This document shows, piece by piece, positions 34,738 to 48,911 of a DNA stretch of 64,000 nt (its first letter is position 1; each line of letters begins with the position of its first letter). Source of the stretch: Plasmodium malariae (lineage: Eukaryota; Apicomplexa; Aconoidasida; Haemosporida; Plasmodiidae); assembly GCF_900090045.1 (NCBI RefSeq), contig NC_041783.1, forward strand, positions 186,001 to 250,000, in the 5' to 3' direction. Under the pieces are notes generated by a model that did not search any database, was not told the DNA's origin, and saw nothing but the letters and a program-made list of their open reading frames with translations. A program made the translations under genes and the position numbers.

Positions 34738-36957
34738 TCACATCATCAATACGTTAAGAAGCGTCTCTATGTTTATCTCCACAGCTGACACTGAAAAAAT
34801 AGTAGATGTATAAAGCATTTATGAAGATTCACGTCAAAAAGAGAAAAAGCAACAAAAAGAATTCAATATAATGGAATATGAGAAAAAAAGGGGGGGAAAT
34901 ACAAGAACAATTATTAACTTAGAAGAGCAGACATATATTTCAACATATACAGCATTATTTATGGGCGATAATTTTATTAATATATAACCTGGAATATCGA
35001 TGGAAAAATTTCCTAATACCTCCGGATGAATAATGCCTAATACTCCAAACTTTAAATTGTGCGGGAACAAAACAATGTCGACAACTCGTTCGCTTAGGAA
35101 AGAAGAATCTAAAAATTAAGAAAATAAGAAATGTGATAAACAAAAATGAAGATATACACATGTGCATATTTACCCTCGCAAAATTCATAGATGTACACTA
35201 TTCAAATATATAATTTTTGAAAAATGGACTTTTTAAAAAACGCCTCGTAATATATACATCCGACTATTGAACGTACCCTCTTTTGGTAGCAACTTATAAA
35301 AAACATCAGATCTTAAGGAAATATTTTCCTTTTTTTTTTCATCAATTTTATAATCATTAAAAAGTTGGAATTCCTTTAGAACTGTTTCTAGAACACCATG
35401 TATTTCTTCTAATCCTGAACAAAACTTGTCAGCAAAGATAACTGATAAGTGCCTTTTATTGACTGCATTTGTATCCGTTTTGTTATATGTAGTATAAGAA
35501 ACATCACCAATTTCAAAAAAACGTAATGGTAATTCTCTATGTTTATTTGATGCTACAAATTTTAACAAATTAACAATTAAAGAGGTTCGAATTATTTCAT
35601 ACTCAGACGTTTTTGAATTCATTATTTGAACTGGAGGAGCTAACGGATTATATTCCTCAAGATTTATTTGTACATCCTTATAATCCTTGTATTTTCTTAA
35701 CATACAATTATAATTCTCTCTTTTGGATAACAATGCATTGGTCATAACTTCTGTATAAGCACATTCTATCAATGCATTTCGAAATAAATCTGAACAAGTA
35801 TTTAATAAATGTTTTTTTGAAAACTCTACTTCGCAGGATTTAATATTACCATAACCATATCCTATTGCTATATCTTCAACAATATCACACGAATGCATTA
35901 TGTCTGATCTGTAGAAAGGAACATGAGCAGTAAAGGTACAATTGTCAATGATCTTTATAGGTATCATCATTTTTTTTAAAACTTTTTCTACATCTTCTAC
36001 AGTTATGTTTGGTATCCCTGATAATTTCCTAACATAATCAATTTCACATGTTACCACTTTATTTTTAAATTCTGGATATAAATAACTATTTCCCTTTTCT
36101 ATTTTATGATTTTGATCATATAAAACTAAAAAGGAATAAATAGAATATTTTGGAGTACAATATTCTGATAACATGGAACAGATAATATTTAAGGCTATTT
36201 CTGCTTTATGTTTATCAGTAGCTGTACATTCAACAAATAAATTTTTTGTATTAAGTGTTATTTTTGTATATTCACAATTAATAATAGGAGGTAAAGACAA
36301 TATCTGATTATTTGCATCAACTATAAGGGGATACTTTTCAAAATTTTTTATAATTTTTAAGTACGGTTTTAAATTAGTATTATGTTCATAAAACTCCATC
36401 AAATTATTTCCATTCAAATTTTTCGTTTCATTCAATGGTATAAAATTTATTTTCGACTTCTCCTCAAATTTATATTCTACAGGAAATTTTATTTTATCAT
36501 AATCATGAATCCCTATTGCTAATACTGTTCTTTTTTTCCCAATATTATGATGTAATTTTTCTTGTAATTCTATAATATTATTATAAACATGTTCAGTCAT
36601 TTTTATATTTTTCAATACACACGAAACAACATAACTCCTTCTTTCATCAACTGATTCTTTAACATTTATATAATGTTTTTCCTTTATACAACATTCATGA
36701 CTATTCATTAATATATCATATTTAATGTTATCAAACTTGCCTATAAAACTTTTTAATGCTCTACATAATCCTTCTACACATACTAAATCATACCTATTTG
36801 CAGGCACTTCTATCTTGTATATCTTTTTCTTGTTTTTATATTCTATATCATCAACTTCTAAGCCAAAATCAAAGCATATATCCTGTAACTTCTCATCGCT
36901 TAATCTCTCTTCTAATTTTTCTATCAGATCCTCCTCGAACACTGATATTGTGGGCAT
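34738..36957 (-). CDS. Phenylalanine-tRNA ligase beta subunit, cytosolic type
   Basis: Three exons on the minus strand: 35277-36957, 34989-35108 and 34738-34790, with introns of 168 and 198 bp and donors GTACGT and GTTATA. Phases are continuous and give 617 residues, near the usual size of archaeal/eukaryotic PheRS beta. The N-terminus [13 protein letters not shown] and [16 protein letters not shown] (52-67) are typical. [20 protein letters not shown] and [14 protein letters not shown] lie in the C-terminal catalytic-like domain. The splice-restored end, [17 protein letters not shown] then VSAVEINIE, matches the family C-terminus and supports both introns. With the alpha subunit, which is not in this window, it forms the heterotetramer that charges tRNA-Phe. 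The gene is convergent with the RIIa-like gene. Confidence 0.95.
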
Positions 36958-39257
36958 TTTTCACTTGTGTTAGGTCTATACTTAAGTTGGCGTTCCGTAG
37001 TAAATGAGCACGGGGGTATTTACACGTATATGTACATGTACTTATTTACAAGTGCTATATATGTTTGTGTTTCTTCGTGTGTATTTATATATATACGTAT
37101 ATATAAATATATATGTATTATTATATATATTTTCCTCTTAACACGTAAGAAGGTATCATGCTCATATATATACCATACAAAAAATAAAACATTTAGGAAA
37201 AAAAATGAAAAGTCAATTTTGTTATATATGCCTGATTCAACCATAAAATTCAATCCTCTTCCTCCAAATAACAGTATGTACAATCCTTTCAAAATTGGGC
37301 GCTTTAAAGAATATTAACTATCACTTCGACAATAAAAAAAAAAAAAAAAAAAAGCGAAACTTCTACCATAACGCATAATATACTTTAAAATGGTGAGAAT
37401 CTTGAAACAGTCTGCTAAGATTACTACATGCTCTTTTTAAGTAATCTTTATTCTTATAATTATGCTGCGTATGTGCTCAGGTACAATCATACATATACAT
37501 AAATATATACATATGTTTATATGTATAGGTCCAACTGGTATAAATTTTGTATACCTTTTCAAAAAGATAAAATGCAATCTTTTTTTATGAGCTAAGCTTA
37601 AATTAATACTACACTGACAATTTAACGCTTGCTAATTCTGACATTATTCAAATTGATATATGGTTTAAAATTTTAGGTCGCTTTTTTTTTTATTTTTTTT
37701 TTTCATTTATTGAGTTTTCTTAATATAAAACTTGAAAATCATAATCGTTTGTTTATTTTTACTTTTTTGATCTTTTTGCTTTCTCATTTTTTTCCCTTTT
37801 TCCTCTCTTTTGCGTTTTTCTGATTTTTCGTTTCTGCCGAATTATTTATTTTCAATTTGTTGACTTCATAAATGCACGTTATTTAAATGTGTATATCGAT
37901 GTGTTAACCTTATTTATTTCACTGTTGCTACCCATGTTCGTTAACATTTTTTCTTTAAACCTACTTTTTTTTGAATTTTTGATTTCCCAATATTTTTTTT
38001 TCTAAAGTTCTTAGAATTACCTTTAATTTGTAATGCTATATATATATATATATTTTTAATTACATATTCACACCTCTGAAATGATACATATTTTACAAAA
38101 GATAAAGCAAATTATTTCTATATTTGCATATAATTGTATATTTTATATGCACTACTGCTATGTGAGATCTTTCAAATACACTGATTTTGCTGCTTGCCTT
38201 ATTTAAAACATATATAAATACAACCTTTTCTGTTTTCGTTTTCGAGGACGAAATAACTATTTATATTTTTTGAATATTTCATTTTTACCAACACAAATAC
38301 GTATACATTTTTTTCGAAGATTTACCTTATAAAAAAGAAATATTCATCTTACGGTCTTACATAATATATGCACAGAATAAATGACTTGATAATGCGTAAA
38401 AATTGTAAGATTAATTATTATGTTCTTTTCCTTCTTTTCCAAATGTGCTTTGTTTTGTTTTATTTTGTTTCATCGTATATTACCTTGTTTTATTATTTTT
38501 ACAATTATAACAAAAAGTTAATTTAAAATACAAAAAAAAAAATAAAATAAAATAAAAAAAAACTTAATACGCGTTAAAGATTAGCACGTAAAACAATGAC
38601 TAGTTATTTTAACTGTCATATATTTTGTAAAACCTTAAAAAAAAAAGAAACCAAAGAAAAATAAATATATAGGTAAAATTATAGGTAGACAGGCAAATAT
38701 ATAGGTGGATAGATATACACGTAGGTACGTAGAAAGATACATATATAGACAAATAAATTGATAGAATAATAAACGAAAAAGATGTGAGATAGAAAAAACA
38801 AATAGAGTCAATTGTTCTAAATGGGATAAGAATGAAAAAGTGTAATTAGCGTAATCAACTGGGCCCTCCTGCTTCAATGCAAATTTTTAATATTAAAAAA
38901 AAGAAAGAAAAATGGGTAGTTAAAAGAATAATGAAGTACAATATTATTCTTAATATAAAATACTATTATTTAACGCATATAAATAAAGTAAAATTAGGAG
39001 AGCGCATAACCTCGTATGCAACTCAATGTAATATCATATGCTTACACGTTTGCTTGTTTTTTTACTTAAAACAAAATGTCGGAAAATAGAGAAAATTTGT
39101 AGAGGATTTCAAAAGGGTCAACACAAGCACACTTTGTGCTACATTTTCCCTAATGATATAATATTCGTTTTCATAAAATAAATTAGTTGTGAATGTAAAA
39201 CATAATATTTGTCCTTCCCTTTATAATTTTGTTTGGGATTTAAGAAGATATATGGTA
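36958..39257. other. PheRS beta upstream region / syntaxin 3' flank
   Basis: About 2.3 kb. The part near 36958 is the promoter side of PheRS beta and the part near 39257 is the 3' flank of the syntaxin gene. A short + strand frame at 37228-37317 is noted separately as a weak candidate. Features include poly-A (about 37333-37354), poly-T (37684-37703) and a TA tract (38037-38053). No other gene supported. Confidence 0.5.
37228..37317 (+). CDS. Possible 29-residue micro-ORF (weak candidate)
   Basis: A short frame starting MPDSTIKFNPLPPNNSMYN and ending GRFKEY. It has four prolines and a balanced composition, which is unusual for chance frames here, and locally higher G+C. The open frame extends upstream to 36967, but that part looks like random Tyr/Ile-rich translation. 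It could be a true micro-protein, an exon of an unrecognised gene divergent from PheRS beta, or chance. No family recognised. Confidence 0.2.
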   Translation: MPDSTIKFNPLPPNNSMYNPFKIGRFKEY

Positions 39258-40267
39258 TTATATAATTCTAAACACAACCAATATAATTATAATCAAAATT
39301 ATTAATACTAAAACAAGAAAACCCATACATCTAATGTTTCTAAAATATCTATTTCTTGTTATTTCAATTTCACGACCGGACATAAGAATATTATCATGGG
39401 TATTAATTATTTGTGAATCTATATTATCAAGATTGTCCCCTTGAACATTTATTTGTTCAAATAATTCCTTATATAACTCCTGAATATTTATTATATCTTT
39501 ATGTAATTGTTTTATTTCTTTATTTTTTTGATTTAATATTTCATTTTCTATATCTGCTGTTTTTATTGATACAAACTGTTTATCATAAGAATATCCCTCC
39601 TCTTTCTCATTTTCTAAATATTTATCATCATTTTGTAAAAGATATTCGTTAATATCGTTTTTCATGCCTCCTGTAAATGCATTATTTTTATATTTTTTTT
39701 TCTTTTTTTTACCTCCTATTACATTTTGTTCAATTTGAAATTCGCTACTTCCATAATTCCTATAAGGTGTTTCATAATTTTCATTTTCATAAAAATTATA
39801 ATCATATATATTTACATTAAATTTATCCTTGGATGAATCATAATTTGAGCTACTTTTTCTTGAAAAATTGTTCACTGAATCGTATTCTACACTGTCAGAC
39901 ACATCTATATTTCTCGATGATAAATCATTTAACACAGTTTTATTTATGTAATTTTTTGATACGTTTTGAAAGTTGTTCACAGCTTCGAGGTAGAAATTTG
40001 ACAGTTTTTGCAGCATAAGCTTCATTCGCATCTTTGCAATTTTAACAGACGAAAAAAAAAAAAAAAAAAAAGATTTTCACTAAAAAGAAGTTTAACTAAA
40101 TATTCTAACTCTTCCATTGCATTTGTCAGTTGTTACATAAAATGTGTAATAATATCATATTACACTTCCTTTTGCCACCCTTTATGAAACAATGTGCGCT
40201 ATTTAGGAATCTGTACACATTATTTCGTTATTATTTCAAATTGTTCACACGCGCAAATCACAATATA

Positions 40268-40303
<36 letters not shown>

Positions 40304-41241
40304 TTATTTATATATACGCACATAACACACTCATACACCCTAAGTAGCAAAGCTTACCTTTTCATTTTGCGGCATATTTTCTGCATTGCTAGAATAACTC
40401 TTCAACTTTCTCTGAATCTCCTGTATTTTTAATTTTCCTTCTTGTACTATTTCTTGCCTTAAAAAAAAGAAAAAACAAAACTTTTATTTTTTTAAAATTT
40501 TAAATCAGCGTAATTCTGAGAATGACGTTGAACATGCGCATCTCCTAATGGTACACCTTAAAATTATATTTATTTTAATATATAACAAAAAAAAAAAAAA
40601 AAAATGTACACAATTTTCTCTTATAATTTTTATATTTCTCTTTCATGTTAATAGCATTCCGTCTGTTAGGTGCATTTCGTTTTCTCCGATCCTAGCGTAA
40701 CGTAAGTATATATATAATACATGCAGATGTATATGCATAAATACATACTCACATAAATATATACATACGTGCATGCACCATGTATATATGGTAACCAACG
40801 ATTCTCTATACTTACACTTTTTCTGAACTCTCAATGGAACATGCTTCATTCTCGTTCTGTTTTGTTACAGGTAAAAAAAATAAAATAAAATAAAATTCGT
40901 TTAGCACATCCACATTTACATATAATACATATATATATATATATATATGTTCACATATAATTATTTATCTATATGTACGTATTAATGCATTTTGCACTGC
41001 CTCAATCTTATATAGTATTATGAAAAGAGGCTTTATTCATATCTAAATTATTCTTATAAAAATAGAACTGGTTAAGCAATGAAAAAGGTAATTTTATTTT
41101 TGTACGTACAATTTTTGAAATCCTTGATGCATAAGATTGTATTAATCCTATATCTTTTTGGAAATCTAAATTAAATTGATTGTCATAAGCACTTTTTTGG
41201 GGTAGCGTTTTGCTATCTTTCTTCTTAGTAGAATATGACAT
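39258..41241 (-). CDS. Syntaxin, Qa-SNARE
   Basis: Four exons on the minus strand: 41110-41241, 40816-40856, 40358-40457 and 39258-40031. Donors are GTACGT, GTAAGT and GTAAGC, phases are continuous, and the product is 348 residues. Syntaxins are tail-anchored Qa-SNAREs that drive vesicle fusion with Qb, Qc and R partners. The N-terminal helices (DIGLIQSYASRISKI, then QEIVQEGKLKIQEIQRKLK) resemble the Habc-type region of the early-endosome/TGN syntaxin class. The SNARE motif lies at about 255-320, with the zero-layer Gln near residue 288 in NVQGDNLDNID. A 23-residue hydrophobic anchor (about 326-348) ends the protein. A Lys/Gly insert sits in the linker. Which compartment it serves cannot be told from sequence. 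Same strand as the SNF2L gene upstream. Confidence 0.92.
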
Positions 41242-41943
41242 GTTTTTAAAATATTAATTTGGAGGAATGGGGGTAAGGGTTGAAATAATGGAAACAAGCA
41301 AAGCTAAATTATTACTATAGCACAAATTTACGTATAAATGTATATATATATATATATATATATACATATATATACATATACATATATATGTAAATATATA
41401 AATTTACATATATTTATGCTAAACACTATTTAGTCACAAAGAAATAAAGAGGTCTCCAATTTTTTAAATGTAAATGTTAAATTTTTATTTAAAAATAAAT
41501 TTAAGTAATAATATGTAGCTTAAATATGTAACTTTAAAGGGTGGTTGTTACTAAAACATTTTTTTTTTTTTTTTTTATTATTTTTTTAAAATTACTTAAA
41601 TCTAATAATATTAAATAAAAATTTATTTAATTTTTTTCTTGTTTATCAATATAGGCTTACATATATCTGAAACAACAAAAAATTAGCATATACGATTGGG
41701 AAAAAATTAGGAAAAAAAAAATTTTTAAATTGACAATTTATATGGTGTGAACAAAGATTAGAAAAAAATTACATTATTATTCTCATATATTTATTTTGAA
41801 ATATATGTATATTACATATATTCATACAATTATACCTATACATATAACATATAATATACATATGCGTATAATATATATACTTATGCATATATGTATAAAT
41901 ATATGATATTTATATTATCAGAACTTATAAAAGCACATGGAAC

Positions 41944-41974
<31 letters not shown>

Positions 41975-42253
41975 ATATATAATAAAGTAAAAAAATCTAA
42001 CTTAAATATGGCAAAATGGAAAAAGAAAAAAATTAACATATCACAAATAAATGAAATAAATTAAAAACAATATTTTCTCTTTATAATTAATAAGAACCGC
42101 AATTAAAAAAAAAAAAAAAAACATTAAAGTTAAATATGTAAATTTGTATGTATACAATATACATTTACAATTTAAACGATAATTATTACATCACATAAAC
42201 TTATAACAGAAATAAAAAAAAAAAAAAAAAAAAAATCACTTAAATTTTCCCAT
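41242..42253. other. Intergenic region, syntaxin 5' / SNF2L 3'
   Basis: About 1 kb between two minus-strand genes. It contains a TA microsatellite (about 41341-41365), a long A run (about 41946-41970), several shorter A runs and poly-T. It should hold the syntaxin promoter and the SNF2L 3' flank. No gene seen. Confidence 0.6.
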
Positions 42254-45200
42254 TCAGGTTTTTCTTTTTTCCTTGGTATTTGAAACTTTTGTGTTCTGTA
42301 AAATTAAACGATAAAATTATAATATGAAAATATTGGCACATTATATGTGTGAGAACGAATATATTATATCTACATGCAAATGTCATGATAAAACAAAATC
42401 CACTATAACTAACATTATTCGTGCTTTTCTAAACTACTAGCAAAAACAAAACAAACAAAACAAACAAAAATGAACCAACCAAACAAACAAATTTTTTAAA
42501 CAAAATTACGTAAAAACATATTGACAATTAAAAAAGGAGCATCTCTAAATTGCATCATTTAGAACAACATAGATTAGCATGTAATAACATAAATATATAT
42601 AAATGTGTAATTATATGCACGTATAGTTTACTCTTCTGCCCTGTTCGACAATAGCATCAACGATAAGTCTACATCTGTACTCAATGTTTTCCAATGGGGT
42701 ACTAGCGTACTTAAAAAAATTGTAGGCCTCAGACCAATAGTACGGTGTCTAAAAATGTTAATAAAACATAAAAATAAAGTAAATATTAATTTTATTCATG
42801 GCTAAAACTCCTGGGAAATAAAACTCAACTCAGTATGATACGTGCAATGATACACGAAAGTAAATATATGAAATGAAAAAGGCAAAATTTTTGTATTTTA
42901 GTTGTTACATGAATTCTTATATTATCATCTATTTAAAAAACATGTTTTTCCTTTTTTTTCTCTTTTTTCTTTTATTCGCTTTTTCCCTTTTTTTCTTTTT
43001 TTTAGCATTTTTTTGAACTAACCAAAATGTGAATGTTTTTGATTTGAACGACTCCCTCTTGATAAAGCAACCATAGTAATATTTTATTTTCTCGTTTATA
43101 ATATAAAATTTCCTCATCATTAGAATTATTTTTTTCTTTTTCTTTCTCTTCCTTAACTTCCTCTGTCATATATAAAGTGTCTTCGGGTTTCAGAATATAA
43201 TCATAGGACAAATTCGATGGAAGCTCAAGTTTATCAATGGCATCTACACCCTCAGAGAGTTGCTTTTCCACCTACAAAGAAGAAAGAGACATATGTATAT
43301 AATAAAATATACGTACATAAACAAGTATACTCAAAATTAAGCAAACGATTGTAAAAAAATATTCATATATATAAATATACATGTATGTATGCATTTCTAA
43401 ACATATCTATATTTTTAATATTACAAAATTTGCAATCAGGTCATTTTCCTCTTGTATAAGCTGCCTCTGCATATCTGATTTCTGGATTTTATCAAAAAGT
43501 CTAATTCCCTAAAAAAGAGTAACAAATGTTTTTACAAAGCTTACACATACGTAACTTCTGTCATGAAAAAGGCATTCATGGACAAACATTTCGTGCACGC
43601 ATTCCACTTTGCAGTCTCAAGAGCATTAGTAGCAGTACACAAAAAAAATATAAATATAAATATAAATATACATATATATATATATATATATATACAAACA
43701 AACACACGTACATGCAAGCATACGTACGTATATATATATATATATAAACACAAACACATGCACACGATGTCAACTGCACAAACAAGACTTCTGCTACTAC
43801 GCAGAGATGAACTATTACCCCCTTCACTTGATTGTATTTTCTAAAAAAAACCCTCAAGTAGGCTCTTATATCCTCCATCGATTTTTTTGAGTTCCTAAAA
43901 TACTTTTCATATATGTATTCAATTTCATCACACCCATAAATTATTAACCCATTCATTAATTTGTTATATTCTGCCTTATTCCATTTGGAGAACCCCTCTT
44001 TTAAGAGTTCCTGCTTTTCGCTTTTTACTTTTTCAATATCTATATTAGATATATCATCATCCCCTTTTTTTTTGTTTTTTTTGTTTTTTTTATTTTTTTT
44101 ACTATTCCCACTATCGTTGTTTGTCTCTCCAAGATGCCTTTTAATAAAGTTTGCTATATAATCAAAACAACTTTTGACATTCTTATCTCTAAATTTTATC
44201 ATGTTTAGCTTCTTCCTAGATTCCATCAGCCTTAAAATTTTTCCTTTAAAATGTTCTGTGCTGTTATCACTGCATCCTGTGCTTTTCTTTACGTTGCGCT
44301 GCTCATGATTATGATTATAATTATTTTTACTATTATGATGATTATTCGCAGTTGTAGATGTAGTGGCACTACCATGGTTGTGATTATAGGGGAACAGGTT
44401 GTTATCATTGATATTATGATCCTCCTCATCCTCTTCCTCCTCCTCATTATTATACTCTTCGAATATGGTTGGGTAAGTCAAATTAATAATATCGTAAATA
44501 TCCTTCGCATGTATATCTAGAAAATCTGAAAAATTGATTATTTTCTCAAAATTCTCTTTCTTAGCTTGTGCTTCAATTATATCCTTTACTTTTTGTTCAT
44601 TCATACGATGAATATTCCACCTTTCTTCGATTTTTTCTAACTCATCTAATTTTTCATTATTAAAAAATTGAAAATCATGTCCTCCTCTAGCTTCAGCTCT
44701 CCATCCATGAAGAACCATTTTCTTTTTATTTGTTCTAGTGCCTGCAGTATTCATGACTTTCCATTTACTTTTTCTTTCTCCTAAATCTAAAAATGTCATA
44801 TTCTTTTTATTATTTTTTAAAAATTTCTTTATTGTACTCCTTATCTTGTTAATGTTTTTTCCTTTTTTCTTCACCCCACTTAAATTATTACCTTCTGAAG
44901 AACCTTTACCATCAACCCCTACAGAATCTGAGCATTCCTCATAACTCGATTCACCTGAACCATCTTTATCTAAATCATTATACATGTTTAATCCTCCATC
45001 TAAAGATATATTAGATAAATCAAATATATTTTCTAAACTTTTTAGTTTGTTTTCAATTTCTAAAGTTCTCTTTTCTGCATCCGCTAGAATAATATCGATA
45101 TCTTCATCAGAAATAGATGAGATGTCTTGTGTCTTGTAAACTTCAGGAGCCCCAAAATTTAAAATATTGTGTAATTCTTGTTTATTATTTTCTTTCATAT

Positions 45201-47733
45201 TTAAATTTAATTTCCCTTTCTGAATAATTAAAGAATCTAATTTTAATTTCTTTGCTGCTCTTTCTACAATCTTTTCCTCCACAGAATTCTGCGTAACAAA
45301 CCTGTATACAATAACTCGTTTTTTCTGACCTATACGATGTGCTCTATCCATTGCCTGAATATCCATTTGTGGGTTATAATCTGAGTCAAATAGGATAACA
45401 ATATCTGCAGTGGTCAGGTTAATACCAATTCCTCCTGCTCTGGTAGATAACAAAAAAATGAAATATTTACTATTGGGTTCATTAAATTGGTTAATTCGTA
45501 TCTGTCTCTCATCTCCTACTGTCGATCCATCTATTCGTAGATATTCATAATTCTTCCATCTACAATAATCATCTATAATATCTAAAAGCCTAGTCATCTG
45601 AGAAAATAATAATACTCTAGAATTTTCTTTTTTTAGTCTAGGTAATAACTTATCTAATAAAGACATCTTCCCTGATGTCTCTATTAAATGATTTCCTTCT
45701 ATATATGGAGGTTCTTCAATACCATCAAAAAGATAAGGATGATTACAACATTTTCTTAATTGCATTAAAATATTTAACATTTGATTCTTACTACCTGTCA
45801 TAGCATTTATTACATCAATATTTTTACTTAATATATCTGAGTATAATTTTTTTTGTAATTTGGACATACCAACAAAGATATAAATTTCTCTTTTCGGTGG
45901 TAATGATTGTTCTACTTCTACCTTTAATCTCCTAAGCATAAAGGGTTTCAGAATAGTATGCAACTGAGTAATTATTTCACTTTGTTTATTATCATTTGTG
46001 CTAATTTTTGATATATTAAATAAGTTGTCAAATTCTTCTGAGTTATCAAATATTTTTGGCATTAAAAAATTTAATAGAGACCATAATTCTTTTAAATTAT
46101 TATGTAAAGGTGTACCTGTTATTAACAATCTATTTTCTGATTTGAGAAAACGAACAGAGGAACTTAAAACACTTTTATCATTCTTAATTCTATGTGCTTC
46201 ATCTATTACTAAGAAAAACCAATCAATATCGTATAGCGCACATTTATCCTTTATAACTATTTCGTATGTAGTTAATAAAACATCATAATCTGTATGTAAT
46301 ACCTTCTTATTTAGTTCTTTTCTTTGTTCTTTATTTCCATAATATTTAAGTGCTTTCATTTCACTACACCATTTTTTTATTTCTTCATACCAATTGTCTA
46401 AAGTAGATCTAGGACATATTATAATACTTTTTCTTTTTATATTTTTATTAAATCTTAAATAACACAATAAACTAATTGTTTGTAATGTTTTACCTAATCC
46501 CATTTCATCTGCTAATATGCCGTTTATTTTATGTCTATACAACTGATATAACCAATTCAACCCTTCTATTTGGTAAGGCTTCATGCAACCATTAATATTA
46601 TTCGGTTGCTTTATTATAAAAGATTCATCATCCTCATTAGCATCTTTTAATAACATATAATCCTCTTCTTTTTCTGTCATTGCACAGCGTCCACTTTTTT
46701 TACTTTTTAATTGAGTATTCACTTTTAGTCGTTGACCAGACAATTTCTCAGTAAATCGCTTAGTTTCGGATAATAAAAGTTCTAATTTATCCTGCAAATA
46801 ATTCACCTTCTCTTCATTTTCTCCACTATCATTATTGTTCTTACATACATTATTAATATTAACAATATCCTTATTGTTAGTAGAATCTAGTTCCGTAGAA
46901 CTATTTTCCCTTTCATAAATCCCTTCATTTGGAATTTCACTTTTCGTATATTTCTCATTTTTTATTTCTTGAGCTTCATCCTTTTTATTCTCTCCTTCTT
47001 TTATCACTCCATTCGCTTCCCCCAGTTCGCTCGTCTCCTCTGTTTCGGTCAATTTTCTTCTTTTAAGAAAAGTATTCTTACTGCTTAAAGTTCTCATCTC
47101 TTTTTTCCCATTTTCATTTAAACAACAAGAATTTCTATCATTGCTAAGTCCACTTCTTACAATGCCTTCATCGTTATACATTCTATTACCGATATTTTTA
47201 ACATCCTTACTGTCATCATTACTGTTACCATTACTGTTACCGTCACAGTCATCATTACTGTAATAATTACTGTTATTATTATTGTCATCATCTCTATAAA
47301 AACCTTTATTATCACCATTGGCAAGTGGCGCATGGACATTCCCATTTATAATGCGATTTGAGCCACTGGGAAAATTATTCCTTAATGAACTATTATTTTC
47401 ATAAGAAAGGCCTTTCCCAATATGGTCCTTATTTTTATTATTTTCTTCACCACTTGCATTATATGCTTTCTTAGCATTATCTAAATCATTATAACTTTCA
47501 TAATTTTTTTTAAAATTATTTTCTTCGACCTGTTCTTCCCTACATATACCATTGACACCTTTATATGAGGCATCGTCTAAATAATTATTATAATTATCTT
47601 CATTATAAAAGACATTATTTACATCATTCAAGTTATTTACATTGTTTTTATTATTATCTACTACTGTGACATTGTCACTATTTTCATTTTTCTCATTATT
47701 TCCTTTAAAATACTCTCTCACATTCCTAAACAT
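42254..47733 (-). CDS. SNF2L: ISWI/SNF2L chromatin-remodelling ATPase
   Basis: Five exons on the minus strand: 43819-47733, 43425-43508, 43023-43271, 42632-42748 and 42254-42295. All junctions are phase 0, giving 1468 residues. ISWI enzymes slide and space nucleosomes using ATP. The N-terminal 340 residues are Asn-rich low complexity. The SNF2 ATPase follows: DEMGLGKT near residue 408 (Walker A), DEAH near 511, and QAMDRAHRIGQ near 798. The HAND-SANT-SLIDE module is at the C-terminus: HGWRAEARGGHDFQFFNNEK, then FSKWNKAEYNKLMNGLIIYG (SANT), then, across the small exons, GIRLFDKIQ, LLWLLYQEGVVQI and TPYYWSEAYNF (SLIDE). The exon 1 frame reads on into intron 1 to 43576, but that tail is repeat translation. 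Recognition as SNF2L also fits remembered synteny. Confidence 0.95.
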
Positions 47734-47859
47734 CTTGGGGCATCGGTAATTTTCCTCTCAAATTAAGCGCTTTTAAAAAGTGCTATATATAACTATATAT
47801 ATAAACGTGTGCATATATATATATATATAAGTACACATGACACACATTTATATTTTTAA

Positions 47860-47892
<33 letters not shown>

Positions 47893-48098
47893 TTTCTATT
47901 TTATTTTATTTTCCCCATATATATTACTTAAAACATTAAAAAAAAAATTCTTTTTTCCCTTAACAATAACACTCATTTTATTTTTATATATTTTCAATGT
48001 TTTTTACTTTCATAATATAATCATTTTATTTATTTTTTTTTTTTTTTCTCATTTATAAATGGGAAAAGTATTTCAATAAATTCACAAAATCAGTGATA

Positions 48099-48101
<3 letters not shown>

Positions 48102-48149
<48 letters not shown>
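48102..48149. repeat. TA microsatellite
   Basis: An uninterrupted TA run of about 48 bp, roughly 370 bp upstream of the SNF2L start codon. Confidence 0.9.
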
Positions 48150-48152
<3 letters not shown>

Positions 48153-48390
48153 TATATACATTATTAAAGAAAATTAATTATATAATTTCCTCTAATTTTC
48201 GTAACATATATATAACAAATATGTATGCAAATTTATATTATAAATACAAATACTTATATTATATGTACATATATAAAGTTATATTTATTTCGAATGATAA
48301 CACAAAGATATATGAATAATTTTTACAAAAGCATTATTAAAAAATACCTTGTAAAAAATACAATATTTAATATGCACATATGTTATACAT

Positions 48391-48421
<31 letters not shown>

Positions 48422-48911
48422 TATACATATATAATAAATATATCGTTTTTTTTTTCAATGTTTTTTAAGGCTATTACTATTAAAAAATTTTCAGCTGAAA
48501 TTTTATTTTGTTACATATTTTTTTATTATGTACGTGCGTATTTTTTTTTTTTTAAAGAGTTTATAAAAAAAAAAAAAAAAAAAAAAAACGCACTAATTTT
48601 AAAATAAACAAGCAGCTTATAATTTATTTTGAAAAACATACTTAAATGTATAATACATTCTTCTTTTCCTTTTTATATTTCCTAATTTTAAGTACGCCGT
48701 TTTGGAAATATTTACAAAAAAAAATAAAATAAAATTGCATGCTTTAAAAAAACCAAAACAAAAAAATTTTGTTGTTAAAATTTAATTCAAATAGTTAAAT
48801 GTTGACATACATCAAAATGTGAAAGTCCTTCACCTTATACGCTTTTTTTTTTTTACGTTGGTATGTGAATTATACTGTATATATTATACGTTATTTATAT
48901 GTATATATTAT

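Noticed and set aside
43526..43844. Frames overlapping SNF2L intron 1
   Set aside because: They are translations of TA/TACA-like microsatellites; splice sites place this interval in an intron.
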